Notes: generated from the letters alone by a model not told the origin. Numbered from the stretch's first letter, positions 1-9,957 are shown. The stretch is 64,000 bases of DNA from Plasmopara viticola (GCA_001695595.3 MBPM02000108.1:1-64000), one strand, 5' to 3'. Program-made: numbers and translations.

Positions 1-148
1 AAGCATCTTGCGAAGTGAAGCCGATGATCGACATTTATTAAAATGCGGTCAATACGAAAAAATAGCGGGATGCCTTTTTCCCTAAAGTGGTTTTGGATGG
101 GAGGTCCAAGCACTCCATTTATATCTGCTCGGTAGCACACGTAAATAG

Positions 149-172
149 GAACCACCTCGGTGGTCATCCGTA

Positions 173-203
<31 letters not shown>

Positions 204-252
204 GGCCCCTGCGCAAGGATGACACGCATAAATCGAGAAGTATCGCACTTTT
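149..252 (+). ncRNA. U6: U6 spliceosomal RNA, copy 1
   Basis: About 104 nt. A 5' stem-loop ACCAC-CTCG-GTGGT is followed by CATCCGTAAAAATTGG, then ATACAGAGAAGATTAGCA with the invariant ACAGAGA box that pairs with the 5' splice site. Next comes the AGCA/internal stem-loop region TGCGCAAGGATGACACGCA, which pairs with U4 and builds the catalytic core, and a T-run end CACTTTT. The core matches plant and animal U6. The 5' end is inferred from the stem-loop and the TATA spacing. Confidence 0.94.
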
Positions 253-382
253 ATTTGTGTTTAGTGCCGTTGCTCGGCTCGTCGTCTCATCACAATCAGG
301 CAAACTGCGCTTACTATCTATAGCGAGGATATATGAAGCAATCTGGAACGGATTTAGCAAAAAGTCAGTAAAGCGCAAGTTT

Positions 383-454
383 TGAGGGAAGAGGGGATCG
401 AACCCCCGACCGCTGGGACTGGAATCCAGCGCTCTACCACTGAGCTATTCCCCC
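383..454 (-). tRNA. tRNA-Trp-CCA: tRNA-Trp(CCA), copy 1
   Basis: 72 nt on the minus strand. Acceptor GGGGGAA pairs with TTCCCTC, discriminator A. D arm GCTC-AGTGGTA-GAGC. Anticodon arm CTGGA-TTCCAGT-CCCAG gives CCA with T33 and G37. T arm GGGGG-TTCGATC-CCCTC. A box TAGCTCAGTGG and B box GGTTCGATCCC are good. The pair next to the loop (A31, C39) is mismatched in every copy. It lies about 130 bp from U6 and converges with it. Confidence 0.9.
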
Positions 455-959
455 GGGTCCGAAAACTCAGACATTTGTATAGTATAGATCAAGAATAAAG
501 TTAATGAGCCTGCATATCATTTGGACGTTGCGAAAAAGTGCCTCACACTAGTGGTCTTGCTTGACTGCCTTTAACACACATCAGTTGTGCTGCTGTACGG
601 CGGCGTGACTGGTATTTCTTACATGTATTGCGACTAAACGTAGTAACATTCGCACTAATCGAATTGTTTTGTTTATATGCTTTGTGTTGGGCTTGCTACT
701 TGTGTGTAATTTTTATTGTATTTGACCTTATTGCGTCTAATTACGTCGCTGCAGCTCAATGGTCGAGCACTTGATTTGTTCAACCTCTTAAGTTTCTTCT
801 TGATGTAGCGCCTACTTTGTGTCGTGTGCTGCACATCGTTGTGTCTCATGTTAGATGCCTAGAAGCGGGTGAGCGATGTGCTTGAATGTATTTGAGTGCT
901 TCGCGTGGAGGGAAGCCGCAATCGATATGGTAGTGCTATATTGTACTTCCACCGAGGAT

Positions 960-1040
960 GACAGCTTGGCCGAGTGGTTAAGGCGTTAGCCTGCTAAGTT
1001 AATGGGGTAACCCGCGTGAGTTCGAATCTCACAGCTGTCG
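960..1040 (+). tRNA. tRNA-Ser-GCU: tRNA-Ser(GCU), copy 1
   Basis: 81-nt class II tRNA. Acceptor GACAGCT pairs with AGCTGTC, followed by discriminator G. The D stem is GCC/GGC. The anticodon stem TTAGC/GTTAA encloses loop CTGCTAA, giving anticodon GCU (AGC/AGU codons). A long variable arm GGGGTAACCC and T arm GTGAG-TTCGAAT-CTCAC follow. Internal A box TGGCCGAGTGG and B box AGTTCGAATCT are intact. No intron; CCA is not encoded. Confidence 0.95.
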
Positions 1041-1073
1041 AATTATGCTATCCACGTCAGTCAATGAATTATC

Positions 1074-1077
1074 TTTT
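1074..1077 (+). terminator. Pol III T-run after tRNA-Ser (example unit)
   Basis: TTTT begins 34 nt after the last base of tRNA-Ser copy 1 and is the first T-run downstream. It is kept in almost every unit. Confidence 0.5.
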
Positions 1078-1206
1078 CATTTGCTCAACAAGCATCTTGC
1101 GAAGTGAAGCCGATGATCGACATTTATTAAAATGCGGTCAATACGAAAAAATAGCGGGATGCCTTTTTCCCTAAAGTGGTTTTGGATGGGAGGTCCAAGC
1201 ACTCCA

Positions 1207-1213
1207 TTTATAT
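1207..1213 (+). promoter_or_regulatory. TATA-like element of the U6 gene (example unit)
   Basis: TTTATAT lies 25-31 nt before the inferred U6 5' end, the spacing used by external (type 3) RNA polymerase III promoters. The element is kept in nearly all units. One right-hand group has CTTTTATAT instead of CATTTATAT. I saw no clear plant-type upstream sequence element. Confidence 0.6.
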
Positions 1214-1237
1214 CTGCTCGGTAGCACACGTAAATAG

Positions 1238-1261
1238 GAACCACCTCGGTGGTCATCCGTA

Positions 1262-1292
<31 letters not shown>

Positions 1293-1341
1293 GGCCCCTG
1301 CGCAAGGATGACACGCATAAATCGAGAAGTATCGCACTTTT
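1238..1341 (+). ncRNA. U6: U6 snRNA, copy 2
   Basis: No difference seen from copy 1. Confidence 0.93.
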
Positions 1342-1445
1342 ATTTGTGTTTAGTGCCGTTGCTCGGCTCGTCGTCTCATCACAATCAGGCAAACTGCGCT
1401 ACTATCTATAGCGAGGATAATGAAGCAATCTGGAACGGATTTAGC

Positions 1446-1450
1446 AAAAA
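1446..1450 (-). terminator. Pol III T-run after tRNA-Trp (example unit)
   Basis: On the minus strand TTTTT starts about 20 nt past the tRNA-Trp 3' end. It serves as the stop for tRNA-Trp and separates it from the convergent U6 gene. Confidence 0.5.
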
Positions 1451-1469
1451 GTCAGTAAAGCGCAAGTTT

Positions 1470-1540
1470 TGAGGGAAGAGGGGATCGAACCCCCGACCGC
1501 TGGGACTGGAATCCAGCGCTCTACCACTGAGCTATTCCCC
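1470..1540 (-). tRNA. tRNA-Trp-CCA: tRNA-Trp(CCA), copy 2
   Basis: Four instead of five leading G, so the first acceptor pair is lost. Confidence 0.85.
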
Positions 1541-2043
1541 GGGTCCGAAAACTCAGACATTTGTATAGTATAGATCAAGAATAAAGTTAATGAGCCTGCA
1601 TATCATTTGGACGTTGCGAAAAAGTGCCTCACACTACTGGTCTTGCTTGACTGCCTTTAACACACATCAGTTGTTGCTGCTGTACGGCGTGACTGGTATT
1701 TCTTACATGTATTGCGACTAAACGTAGTAACATTCGCACTAATCGAATTGTTTTGTTTATATGCTTTGTGTTGGGCTTGCTACTTGTGTGTAATTTTTAT
1801 TGTATTTGACCTTATTGCGTCTAATTACGTCGCTGCAGCTCAATGGTCGAGCACTTGATTTGTTCAACCTCTTAAGTTTCTTCTTGATGTAGCGCCTACT
1901 TTGTGTCGTGTGCTGCACATCGTTGTGTCTCATGTTAGATGCCTAGAAGCGGGTGAGCGATGTGCTTGAATGTATTTGAGTGCTTCGCGTGGAGGGAAGC
2001 CGCAATCGATATGGTAGTGCTATATTGTACTTCCACCGAGGAT
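1541..2043. other. Divergent spacer between tRNA-Trp and tRNA-Ser (example unit)
   Basis: About 500 bp with no recognisable gene. It holds an A-box-like stretch GCAGCTCAATGGTCGAGC without an acceptable tRNA fold around it. Blocks such as GGAGGGAAGCCGC and GCATATCATTTGGACGTTGC survive in the diverged right-hand units as well. No ORF is kept across all variants. Confidence 0.5.
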
Positions 2044-2124
2044 GACAGCTTGGCCGAGTGGTTAAGGCGTTAGCCTGCTAAGTTAATGGGGTAACCCGCG
2101 TGAGTTCGAATCTCACAGCTGTCG
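2044..2124 (+). tRNA. tRNA-Ser-GCU: tRNA-Ser(GCU), copy 2
   Basis: No difference seen from copy 1. Confidence 0.94.
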
Positions 2125-2321
2125 AATTATGCTATCCACGTCAGTCAATGAATTATCTTTTCATTTGCTCAACAAGCATCTTGCGAAGTGAAGCCGATGA
2201 TCGACATTTATTAAAATGCGGTCAATACGAAAAAATAGCGGGATGCCTTTTTCCCTAAAGTGGTTTTGGATGGGAGGTCCAAGCACTCCATTTATATCTG
2301 CTCGGTAGCACACGTAAATAG

Positions 2322-2345
2322 GAACCACCTCGGTGGTCATCCGTA

Positions 2346-2376
<31 letters not shown>

Positions 2377-2425
2377 GGCCCCTGCGCAAGGATGACACGC
2401 ATAAATCGAGAAGTATCGCACTTTT
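2322..2425 (+). ncRNA. U6: U6 snRNA, copy 3
   Basis: Same as copy 1. Confidence 0.93.
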
Positions 2426-2554
2426 ATTTGTGTTTAGTGCCGTTGCTCGGCTCGTCGTCTCATCACAAATCAGGCAAACTGCGCTCACTATCTATAGCGA
2501 GGATATGAAGCAATCTGGAACGGATTTAGCAAAAAGTCAGTAAAGCGCAAGTTT

Positions 2555-2625
2555 TGAGGGAAGAGGGGATCGAACCCCGACCGCTGGGACTGGAATCCAG
2601 CGCTCTACCACTGAGCTATTCCCCC
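2555..2625 (-). tRNA. tRNA-Trp-CCA: tRNA-Trp(CCA), copy 3
   Basis: One G missing in the T-stem G-run (71 nt). Confidence 0.83.
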
Positions 2626-3128
2626 GGGTCCGAAAACTCAGACATTTGTATAGTATAGATCAAGAATAAAGTTAATGAGCCTGCATATCATTTGGACGTT
2701 GCGAAAAAGTGCCTCACACTACTGGTCTTGCTTGACTGCCTTTAACACACATCAGTTGTTGCTGCTGTACGGCGTGACTGGTATTTCTTACATGTATTGC
2801 GACTAAACGTAGTAACATTCGCACTAATCGAATTGTTTTGTTTATATGCTTTGTGTTGGGCTTGCTACTTGTGTGTAATTTTTATTGTATTTGACCTTAT
2901 TGCGTCTAATTACGTCGCTGCAGCTCAATGGTCGAGCACTTGATTTGTTCAACCTCTTAAGTTTCTTCTTGATGTAGCGCCTACTTTGTGTCGTGTGCTG
3001 CACATCGTTGTGTCTCATGTTAGATGCCTAGAAGCGGGTGAGCGATGTGCTTGAATGTATTTGAGTGCTTCGCGTGGAGGGAAGCCGCAATCGATATGGT
3101 AGTGCTATATTGTACTTCCACCGAGGAT

Positions 3129-3209
3129 GACAGCTTGGCCGAGTGGTTAAGGCGTTAGCCTGCTAAGTTAATGGGGTAACCCGCGTGAGTTCGAATCTCA
3201 CAGCTGTCG
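3129..3209 (+). tRNA. tRNA-Ser-GCU: tRNA-Ser(GCU), copy 3
   Basis: Same as copy 1. Confidence 0.94.
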
Positions 3210-3406
3210 AATTATGCTATCCACGTCAGTCAATGAATTATCTTTTCATTTGCTCAACAAGCATCTTGCGAAGTGAAGCCGATGATCGACATTTATTAAA
3301 ATGCGGTCAATACGAAAAAATAGCGGGATGCCTTTTTCCCTAAAGTGGTTTTGGATGGGAGGTCCAAGCACTCCATTTATATCTGCTCGGTAGCACACGT
3401 AAATAG

Positions 3407-3430
3407 GAACCACCTCGGTGGTCATCCGTA

Positions 3431-3461
<31 letters not shown>

Positions 3462-3510
3462 GGCCCCTGCGCAAGGATGACACGCATAAATCGAGAAGTA
3501 TCGCACTTTT
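3407..3510 (+). ncRNA. U6: U6 snRNA, copy 4
   Basis: Same as copy 1. Confidence 0.93.
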
Positions 3511-3639
3511 ATTTGTGTTTAGTGCCGTTGCTCGGCTCGTCGTCTCATCACAAATCAGGCAAACTGCGCTCACTATCTATAGCGAGGATATGAAGCAATC
3601 TGGAACGGATTTAGCAAAAAGTCAGTAAAGCGCAAGTTT

Positions 3640-3711
3640 TGAGGGAAGAGGGGATCGAACCCCCGACCGCTGGGACTGGAATCCAGCGCTCTACCACTGA
3701 GCTATTCCCCC
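3640..3711 (-). tRNA. tRNA-Trp-CCA: tRNA-Trp(CCA), copy 4
   Basis: No difference seen from copy 1. Confidence 0.9.
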
Positions 3712-4214
3712 GGGTCCGAAAACTCAGACATTTGTATAGTATAGATCAAGAATAAAGTTAATGAGCCTGCATATCATTTGGACGTTGCGAAAAAGTGCCT
3801 CACACTAGTGGTCTTGCTTGACTGCCTTTAACACACATCAGTTGTTGCTGCTGTACGGCGTGACTGGTATTTCTTACATGTATTGCGACTAAACGTAGTA
3901 ACATTCGCACTAATCGAATTGTTTTGTTTATATGCTTTGTGTTGGGCTTGCTACTTGTGTGTAATTTTTATTGTATTTGACCTTATTGCGTCTAATTACG
4001 TCGCTGCAGCTCAATGGTCGAGCACTTGATTTGTTCAACCTCTTAAGTTTCTTCTTGATGTAGCGCCTACTTTGTGTCGTGTGCTGCACATCGTTGTGTC
4101 TCATGTTAGATGCCTAGAAGCGGGTGAGCGATGTGCTTGAATGTATTTGAGTGCTTCGCGTGGAGGGAAGCCGCAATCGATATGGTAGTGCTATATTGTA
4201 CTTCCACCGAGGAT

Positions 4215-4295
4215 GACAGCTTGGCCGAGTGGTTAAGGCGTTAGCCTGCTAAGTTAATGGGGTAACCCGCGTGAGTTCGAATCTCACAGCTGTCG
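4215..4295 (+). tRNA. tRNA-Ser-GCU: tRNA-Ser(GCU), copy 4
   Basis: Same as copy 1. Confidence 0.94.
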
Positions 4296-4492
4296 AATTA
4301 TGCTATCCACGTCAGTCAATGAATTATCTTTTCATTTGCTCAACAAGCATCTTGCGAAGTGAAGCCGATGATCGACATTTATTAAAATGCGGTCAATACG
4401 AAAAAATAGCGGGATGCCTTTTTCCCTAAAGTGGTTTTGGATGGGAGGTCCAAGCACTCCATTTATATCTGCTCGGTAGCACACGTAAATAG

Positions 4493-4516
4493 GAACCACC
4501 TCGGTGGTCATCCGTA

Positions 4517-4547
<31 letters not shown>

Positions 4548-4596
4548 GGCCCCTGCGCAAGGATGACACGCATAAATCGAGAAGTATCGCACTTTT
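4493..4596 (+). ncRNA. U6: U6 snRNA, copy 5
   Basis: Same as copy 1. Confidence 0.93.
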
Positions 4597-4724
4597 ATTT
4601 GTGTTTAGTGCCGTTGCTCGGCTCGTCGTCTCATCACAAATCAGGCAAACTGCGCTACTATCTATAGCGAGGATATGAAGCAATCTGGAACGGATTTAGC
4701 AAAAAGTCAGTAAAGCGCAAGTTT

Positions 4725-4795
4725 TGAGGGAAAGGGGATCGAACCCCCGACCGCTGGGACTGGAATCCAGCGCTCTACCACTGAGCTATTCCCCC
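4725..4795 (-). tRNA. tRNA-Trp-CCA: tRNA-Trp(CCA), copy 5
   Basis: One base deleted at the T-stem/acceptor border (GAGGGAAAGGGG on +). Confidence 0.8.
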
Positions 4796-5298
4796 GGGTC
4801 CGAAAACTCAGACATTTGTATAGTATAGATCAAGAATAAAGTTAATGAGCCTGCATATCATTTGGACGTTGCGAAAAAGTGCCTCACACTACTGGTCTTG
4901 CTTGACTGCCTTTAACACACATCAGTTGTTGCTGCTGTACGGCGTGACTGGTATTTCTTACATGTATTGCGACTAAACGTAGTAACATTCGCACTAATCG
5001 AATTGTTTTGTTTATATGCTTTGTGTTGGGCTTGCTACTTGTGTGTAATTTTTATTGTATTTGACCTTATTGCGTCTAATTACGTCGCTGCAGCTCAATG
5101 GTCGAGCACTTGATTTGTTCAACCTCTTAAGTTTCTTCTTGATGTAGCGCCTACTTTGTGTCGTGTGCTGCACATCGTTGTGTCTCATGTTAGATGCCTA
5201 GAAGCGGGTGAGCGATGTGCTTGAATGTATTTGAGTGCTTCGCGTGGAGGGAAGCCGCAATCGATATGGTAGTGCTATATTGTACTTCCACCGAGGAT

Positions 5299-5379
5299 GA
5301 CAGCTTGGCCGAGTGGTTAAGGCGTTAGCCTGCTAAGTTAATGGGGTAACCCGCGTGAGTTCGAATCTCACAGCTGTCG
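5299..5379 (+). tRNA. tRNA-Ser-GCU: tRNA-Ser(GCU), copy 5
   Basis: Same as copy 1; directly followed by a truncated second copy. Confidence 0.94.
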
Positions 5380-5392
5380 AATTATGCTATCC

Positions 5393-5459
5393 AGTGGTTA
5401 AGGCGTTAGCCTGCTAAGTTAATGGGGTAACCCGCGTGAGTTCGAAATCACAGCTGTCG
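5393..5459 (+). pseudogene. Truncated tRNA-Ser left by an ~80-bp tandem duplication
   Basis: The sequence restarts inside the D loop (GTGGTTAAGG) right after the normal 3' flank of copy 5, so the 5' acceptor strand and D-stem 5' half are missing. The T arm also changes from TTCGAATCTCAC to TTCGAAATCAC. It cannot fold as a tRNA. Confidence 0.85.
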
Positions 5460-5655
5460 AATTATGCTATCCACGTCAGTCAATGAATTATCTTTTCATT
5501 TGCTCAACAAGCATCTTGCAAAGTGAAGCCGATAATCGACATTTATTAAAATGCGTCAATACGAAAAAAATAGCGGGATGCCTTTTTCCCTAAAGTGGTT
5601 TTGGATGGGAGGTCAAGCACTCCATTTATATCTGCTCGGCAGCACACGTAAATAG

Positions 5656-5756
5656 GAACCACCTCGGTGGTCATCCGAAAAAATTGGAACGATACAGAGA
5701 GATAATTGGCCCCTGCGCAAGGATGACACGCATAAATCGAGAAGTATCGCACTTTT
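5656..5756 (+). pseudogene. U6 snRNA, copy 6, core damaged
   Basis: After ACAGAGA the expected AGATTAGCATGG is replaced by GATAATTGG, so the AGC triad of the catalytic core is lost. The rest of this unit is also indel-rich. Not expected to work in splicing. Confidence 0.8.
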
Positions 5757-5884
5757 ATTTGTGTTTAGTGCCGTTGCTCGGCTCGTCGTCTCATCACAAT
5801 CAGGCAAACTGCGCTCACTATCTATAGCGAGGATAGTGAAGCAATCTGGAACGAATTTAGCAAAAAGTCAGTAAGCGCAAGTTT

Positions 5885-5952
5885 TGAGAGAGGGATCGAA
5901 CCCCCGACCGCTGGGACTGGAATCCAGCGCTCTACCACTGAGCTATTCCCCC
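5885..5952 (-). tRNA. tRNA-Trp(CCA), copy 6, likely defective
   Basis: The 3' acceptor/T-stem side is shortened to GAGAGAGGGATC on +, losing about four bases. Sits in the indel-rich unit with the damaged U6 copy 6. Confidence 0.6.
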
Positions 5953-6448
5953 GGGTCCGAAAACTCAGACATTTGTATAGTATAGATCAAGAATAAGTTA
6001 ATGAGCCTGCATATCATTTGGACGTTGCGAAAAAGTGCTTCACACTACTGGCCTCTTGACTGCCTTTAACACACATCAGTTGTTGCTGCTTACGGCGTGA
6101 CTGGAATTTCTTATGTATTGCGACTAAACGTAGTAACATTCGCACTGATCGAATTGTTTTGTTTATATGCTTTGTGTTTGGGCTTGCTACTTGTGGATAT
6201 CTTTATTGTATTTGACCTTATTGCGTCTAATTACGTCGCTGCAGCTCAATGGTCGAGCACTTGATTTGTTCAACCTCTTAAGTTTCTTCTTGATGTAGCG
6301 CCTACTTTGTGTCGTGTGCTGCACATCGTTGTGTCTCATGTTAGTGCCTAGAAGCGGGTGAGCGACGTGCTTGAATGTATTTGAGTGCTTCGCGTGGAGG
6401 GAAGCCGCAATTGATATGGTAATGCTGTATCGTACTTCCACCGAGGAT

Positions 6449-6528
6449 GACAGCTTGGCCGAGTAGTTAAGGCGTTAGCCTGCTAAGTTAATGGGTAACC
6501 CGCGTGAGTTCGAATCTCACAGCTGTCG
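6449..6528 (+). tRNA. tRNA-Ser-GCU: tRNA-Ser(GCU), copy 6, variant
   Basis: 80 nt. The variable arm has one G fewer, and the D-loop GG is changed to AG (GAGTAGTTAA), which weakens both the A box and the D/T-loop contact. May be inactive. Confidence 0.8.
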
Positions 6529-6725
6529 AATTATGCTATCCACGTCAGTCAATGAATTATCTTTTCATTTGCTCAACAAGCATCTTGCAAAGTGAAGCCG
6601 ATGATCGACATTTATTAAAATGCGGTCAATACGAAAAAATAGCGGGATGCCTTTTTCCCTAAAGTGGTTTTGGATGGGAGATCCAAGCACTCCATTTATA
6701 TCTGCTCGGTAGCACACGTAAATAG

Positions 6726-6749
6726 GAACCACCTCGGTGGTCATCCGTA

Positions 6750-6780
<31 letters not shown>

Positions 6781-6829
6781 GGCCCCTGCGCAAGGATGAC
6801 ACGCATAAATCGAGAAGTATCGCACTTTT
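6726..6829 (+). ncRNA. U6: U6 snRNA, copy 7
   Basis: Same as copy 1. Confidence 0.93.
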
Positions 6830-6959
6830 ATTTGTGTTTAGTGCCGTTGCTCGGCTCGTCGTCTCATCACAAATCAGGCAAACTGCGCTCACTATCTATA
6901 GCGAGGATAGTGAAGCAATCTGGAACGAATTTAGCAAAAAGTCAGTAAAGCGCAGGTTT

Positions 6960-7031
6960 TGAGGGAAGAGGGGATCGAACCCCCGACCGCTGGGACTGGA
7001 ATCCAGCGCTCTACCACTGAGCTATTCCCCC
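6960..7031 (-). tRNA. tRNA-Trp-CCA: tRNA-Trp(CCA), copy 7
   Basis: Same as copy 1. Confidence 0.9.
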
Positions 7032-7535
7032 GGGTCCGAAAACTCAGACATTTGCTTAGTATAGATTAGGAATAAAGTTAATGAGCCTGCATATCATTTG
7101 GACGTTGCGAAAAAGTGCCTCACACTATTGGCCTTGCTTGACTGCCTATAGCACACATCTGTTGTTGCTGCCGTACGGCGTGACTGGAATTTCTTACGTG
7201 TATTGCGACCAGACGTAGGAACAATCGCACTGATCGAATTGTTTTGTTTATATGCTTTGTGTTTGGGCTTGCTACTTGTGTGTTAATTTTATTGTATTTG
7301 ACCTTATTGCGTCTAATTACGTCGCTGCAGCTCAATGGTCGATCGCTCGATATGTTCAACCTCTTAAGTTTCCTCTTGATGTAGCACCTACTCTGTGTCG
7401 TGTGCTGGACAACGTTGTGTCTCATGAAAAATTCCTAAAAGCGGGTGAGCGATGTGCTTGCATGTGTTTGAGTGCTTCGCGTGGAGGGAAGCCGCCATCG
7501 ATATGGTAGTGCTGTATTGTAATTCCACCGAGGAT

Positions 7536-7616
7536 GACAGCTTGGCCGAGTGGTTAAGGAGTTAGCCTGCTAAGTTAATGGGGTAACCAGCGTGAGTTCG
7601 AATCTCACAGCTGTCG
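7536..7616 (+). tRNA. tRNA-Ser-GCU: tRNA-Ser(GCU), copy 7, variant
   Basis: The closing D-stem C is A (AAGGAG), and the variable arm reads AACCAG instead of AACCCG. Confidence 0.82.
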
Positions 7617-7813
7617 AATTATGCTATCCACGTCAGTCAATGAATTATCTTTTCATTTGCTCAACAAGCATCTTGCAAAGTGAAGCCGATGATCGACATT
7701 TATTAAAATGCGGTCAATACGAAAAAATAGCGGGATGCCTTTTTCCCTAAAGTGGTTTTGGATGGGAGGTCCAAGCACTCCATTTATATCTGCTCGGCAG
7801 CACACGTAAATAG

Positions 7814-7837
7814 GAACCACCTTGGTGGTCACCCGTA

Positions 7838-7868
<31 letters not shown>

Positions 7869-7917
7869 GGCCCCTGCGCAAGGATGACACGCATAAATCG
7901 AGAAGTATCGCACTTCT
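7814..7917 (+). ncRNA. U6: U6 snRNA, copy 8, terminator variant
   Basis: Core intact. 5' loop TTGG for TCGG, CACCCG for CATCCG, and the 3' T-run is interrupted (CTTCTGTTTG). Confidence 0.75.
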
Positions 7918-8047
7918 GTTTGTGTTTAGTGCCGTTGCTCGGCTCGTCGTCTCATCACAAATCAGGCAAACTGCGCTCACAATCTATAGCGAGGATAGTG
8001 AAGCAATCTGGAACGAATTTAGCAAAAAGTCAGTAAAGCGCAGGTTT

Positions 8048-8119
8048 TGAGGGAAGAGGGGATCGAACCCCCGACCGCTGGGACTGGAATCCAGCGCTCT
8101 ACCACTGAGCTATTCTCCC
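8048..8119 (-). tRNA. tRNA-Trp-CCA: tRNA-Trp(CCA), copy 8
   Basis: Acceptor GGGAGAA: one stem base changed. Confidence 0.85.
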
Positions 8120-8569
8120 GGGTCCGAAAACTCAGATATTTGTATAGTATAGATCAAGAATAAGGTTAATGAACCTGCATATCATTTGGACGTTGCGAAA
8201 AAAAGCCCCACACTATTGGCCTTGCTTGACTGCCTTTAGCACACATCTGTTGTTGCTGCCGTACGGCGTGACTGGAATTTCTTACGTGTATTGCGACCAA
8301 ACGTAGGAACAATCGCACTGATCGAATTGTTTTGTTTATATGCTTTGTGTTTAAGCTAGCTAATGTGTCGAATTACGAGCTCGATATGTTCAACCTCTTA
8401 AGTTTCTCCTTGATGTAGCGCCTACTTTGTGTCGTGTGCTGCACATCGTTGTGTCTCATATTAGATGCCTAGAAGCGGGTGAGCGACGTGCTTGAATGTA
8501 TTTGAGTGCTTCGCGTGGAGGGAAGCCGCAATTGATATGGTAGTGCTGTATTGTACTTCCACCGAGGAT

Positions 8570-8650
8570 GACAGCTTGGCCGAGTAGTTAAGGCGTTAGC
8601 CTGCTAAGTTAATGGGGTAACCCGCGTGAGTTCGAATCTCACAGCTGTCG
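8570..8650 (+). tRNA. tRNA-Ser-GCU: tRNA-Ser(GCU), copy 8, D-loop variant
   Basis: Carries the GAGTAGTTAA D-loop change seen in copies 6, 9 and 10. Confidence 0.82.
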
Positions 8651-8847
8651 AATTATGCTATCCACGTCAGTCAATGAATTATCTTTTCATTTGCTCAACA
8701 AGCATCTTGCAAAGTGAAGCCGATGATCGACATTTATTAAAATGCGGTCAATACGAAAAAATAGCGGGATGCCTTTTTCCCTAAAGTGGTTTTGGATGGG
8801 AGGTCCAAGCACTCCATTTATATCTGCTCGGCAGCACACGTAAATAG

Positions 8848-8871
8848 GAACCACCTCGGTGGTCATCCGTA

Positions 8872-8902
<31 letters not shown>

Positions 8903-8951
8903 GGCCCCTGCGCAAGGATGACACGCATAAATCGAGAAGTATCGCACTTTT
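8848..8951 (+). ncRNA. U6: U6 snRNA, copy 9
   Basis: Body same as copy 1. Confidence 0.93.
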
Positions 8952-9081
8952 ATTTGTGTTTAGTGCCGTTGCTCGGCTCGTCGTCTCATCACAAATCAGG
9001 CAAACTGCGCTCACTATCTATAGCGAGGATAGTGAAGCAATCTGGAACGAATTTAGCAAAAAGTCAGTAAAGCGCAAGTTT

Positions 9082-9153
9082 TGAGGGAAGAAAGGATCAA
9101 GCCCCCGACCGCTGGGACTGGAATCCAGCGCTCTACCACTGAGCTATTCCCCC
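9082..9153 (-). tRNA. tRNA-Trp-CCA: tRNA-Trp(CCA), copy 9, variant
   Basis: T arm altered (GAAGAAAGGATCAAGCC on +): the T-loop TTCGATC becomes TTGATCC-like and the B box is spoiled. Confidence 0.65.
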
Positions 9154-9655
9154 GGGTTCGAAAACTCAGACATTTGTCTAGTATAGATCAAGAATAAAGT
9201 TAATGAACCTGCATATCATTTGGACGTTGCGAAAAAAAGCCCCACACTGTTGGCCTTGCTTGACTACCTTTAGCACACATCTGTTGTGCTGCCGTACGGC
9301 GTGACTGGAATTTCTTACGTGTATTGCGATCAAACGTAGGAACAATCGCACTGATCGAATTGTTTTGTTTATATGCTTTGTGTTTGGGCTTGCTACTTAT
9401 GTGTTAATTTTATTGTATTTGACCTTATTGCGTCTAATTACGTCGCTGCAGCTCAATGGTCGATCACTCGATATGTTCAACCTCTTAAGTTTCCTCTTGA
9501 TGTAGCACCTACTCTGTGTCGTGTGCTGGACAACGTTGTGTCTCATGAAAAATTCCTAAAAGCGGGTGAGCAAGTGCTTGGATGTATTTGAGTGCTTCGC
9601 GTGGAGGGAAGCCGCCATTGATATGGTAGTGCTGTATTGTAATTCCACCGAGGAT

Positions 9656-9736
9656 GACAGCTTGGCCGAGTAGTTAAGGCGTTAGCCTGCTAAGTTAATG
9701 GGGTAACCCGCGTGAGTTCGAATCTCACAGCTGTCG
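9656..9736 (+). tRNA. tRNA-Ser-GCU: tRNA-Ser(GCU), copy 9, D-loop variant
   Basis: D loop GAGTAGTTAA; otherwise as copy 1. Confidence 0.82.
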
Positions 9737-9933
9737 AATTATGCTATCCACGTCAGTCAATGAATTATCTTTTCATTTGCTCAACAAGCATCTTGCAAAG
9801 TGAAGCCGATGATCGACATTTATTAAAATGCGGTCAATACGAAAAAATAGCGGGATGCCTTTTTCCCTAAAGTGGTTTTGGATGGGAGGTCCAAGCACTC
9901 CATTTATATCGACTCGGCAGCACACGTAAATAG

Positions 9934-9957
9934 GAACCACCTTGGTGGTCATCCGTA

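Noticed and set aside
383..454. Reading the minus-strand tRNA as tRNA-Gly(UCC)
   Set aside because: It needs a 9-nt loop or a non-pairing stem. The standard 7-nt loop TTCCAGT with T33 and G37 gives CCA (Trp).
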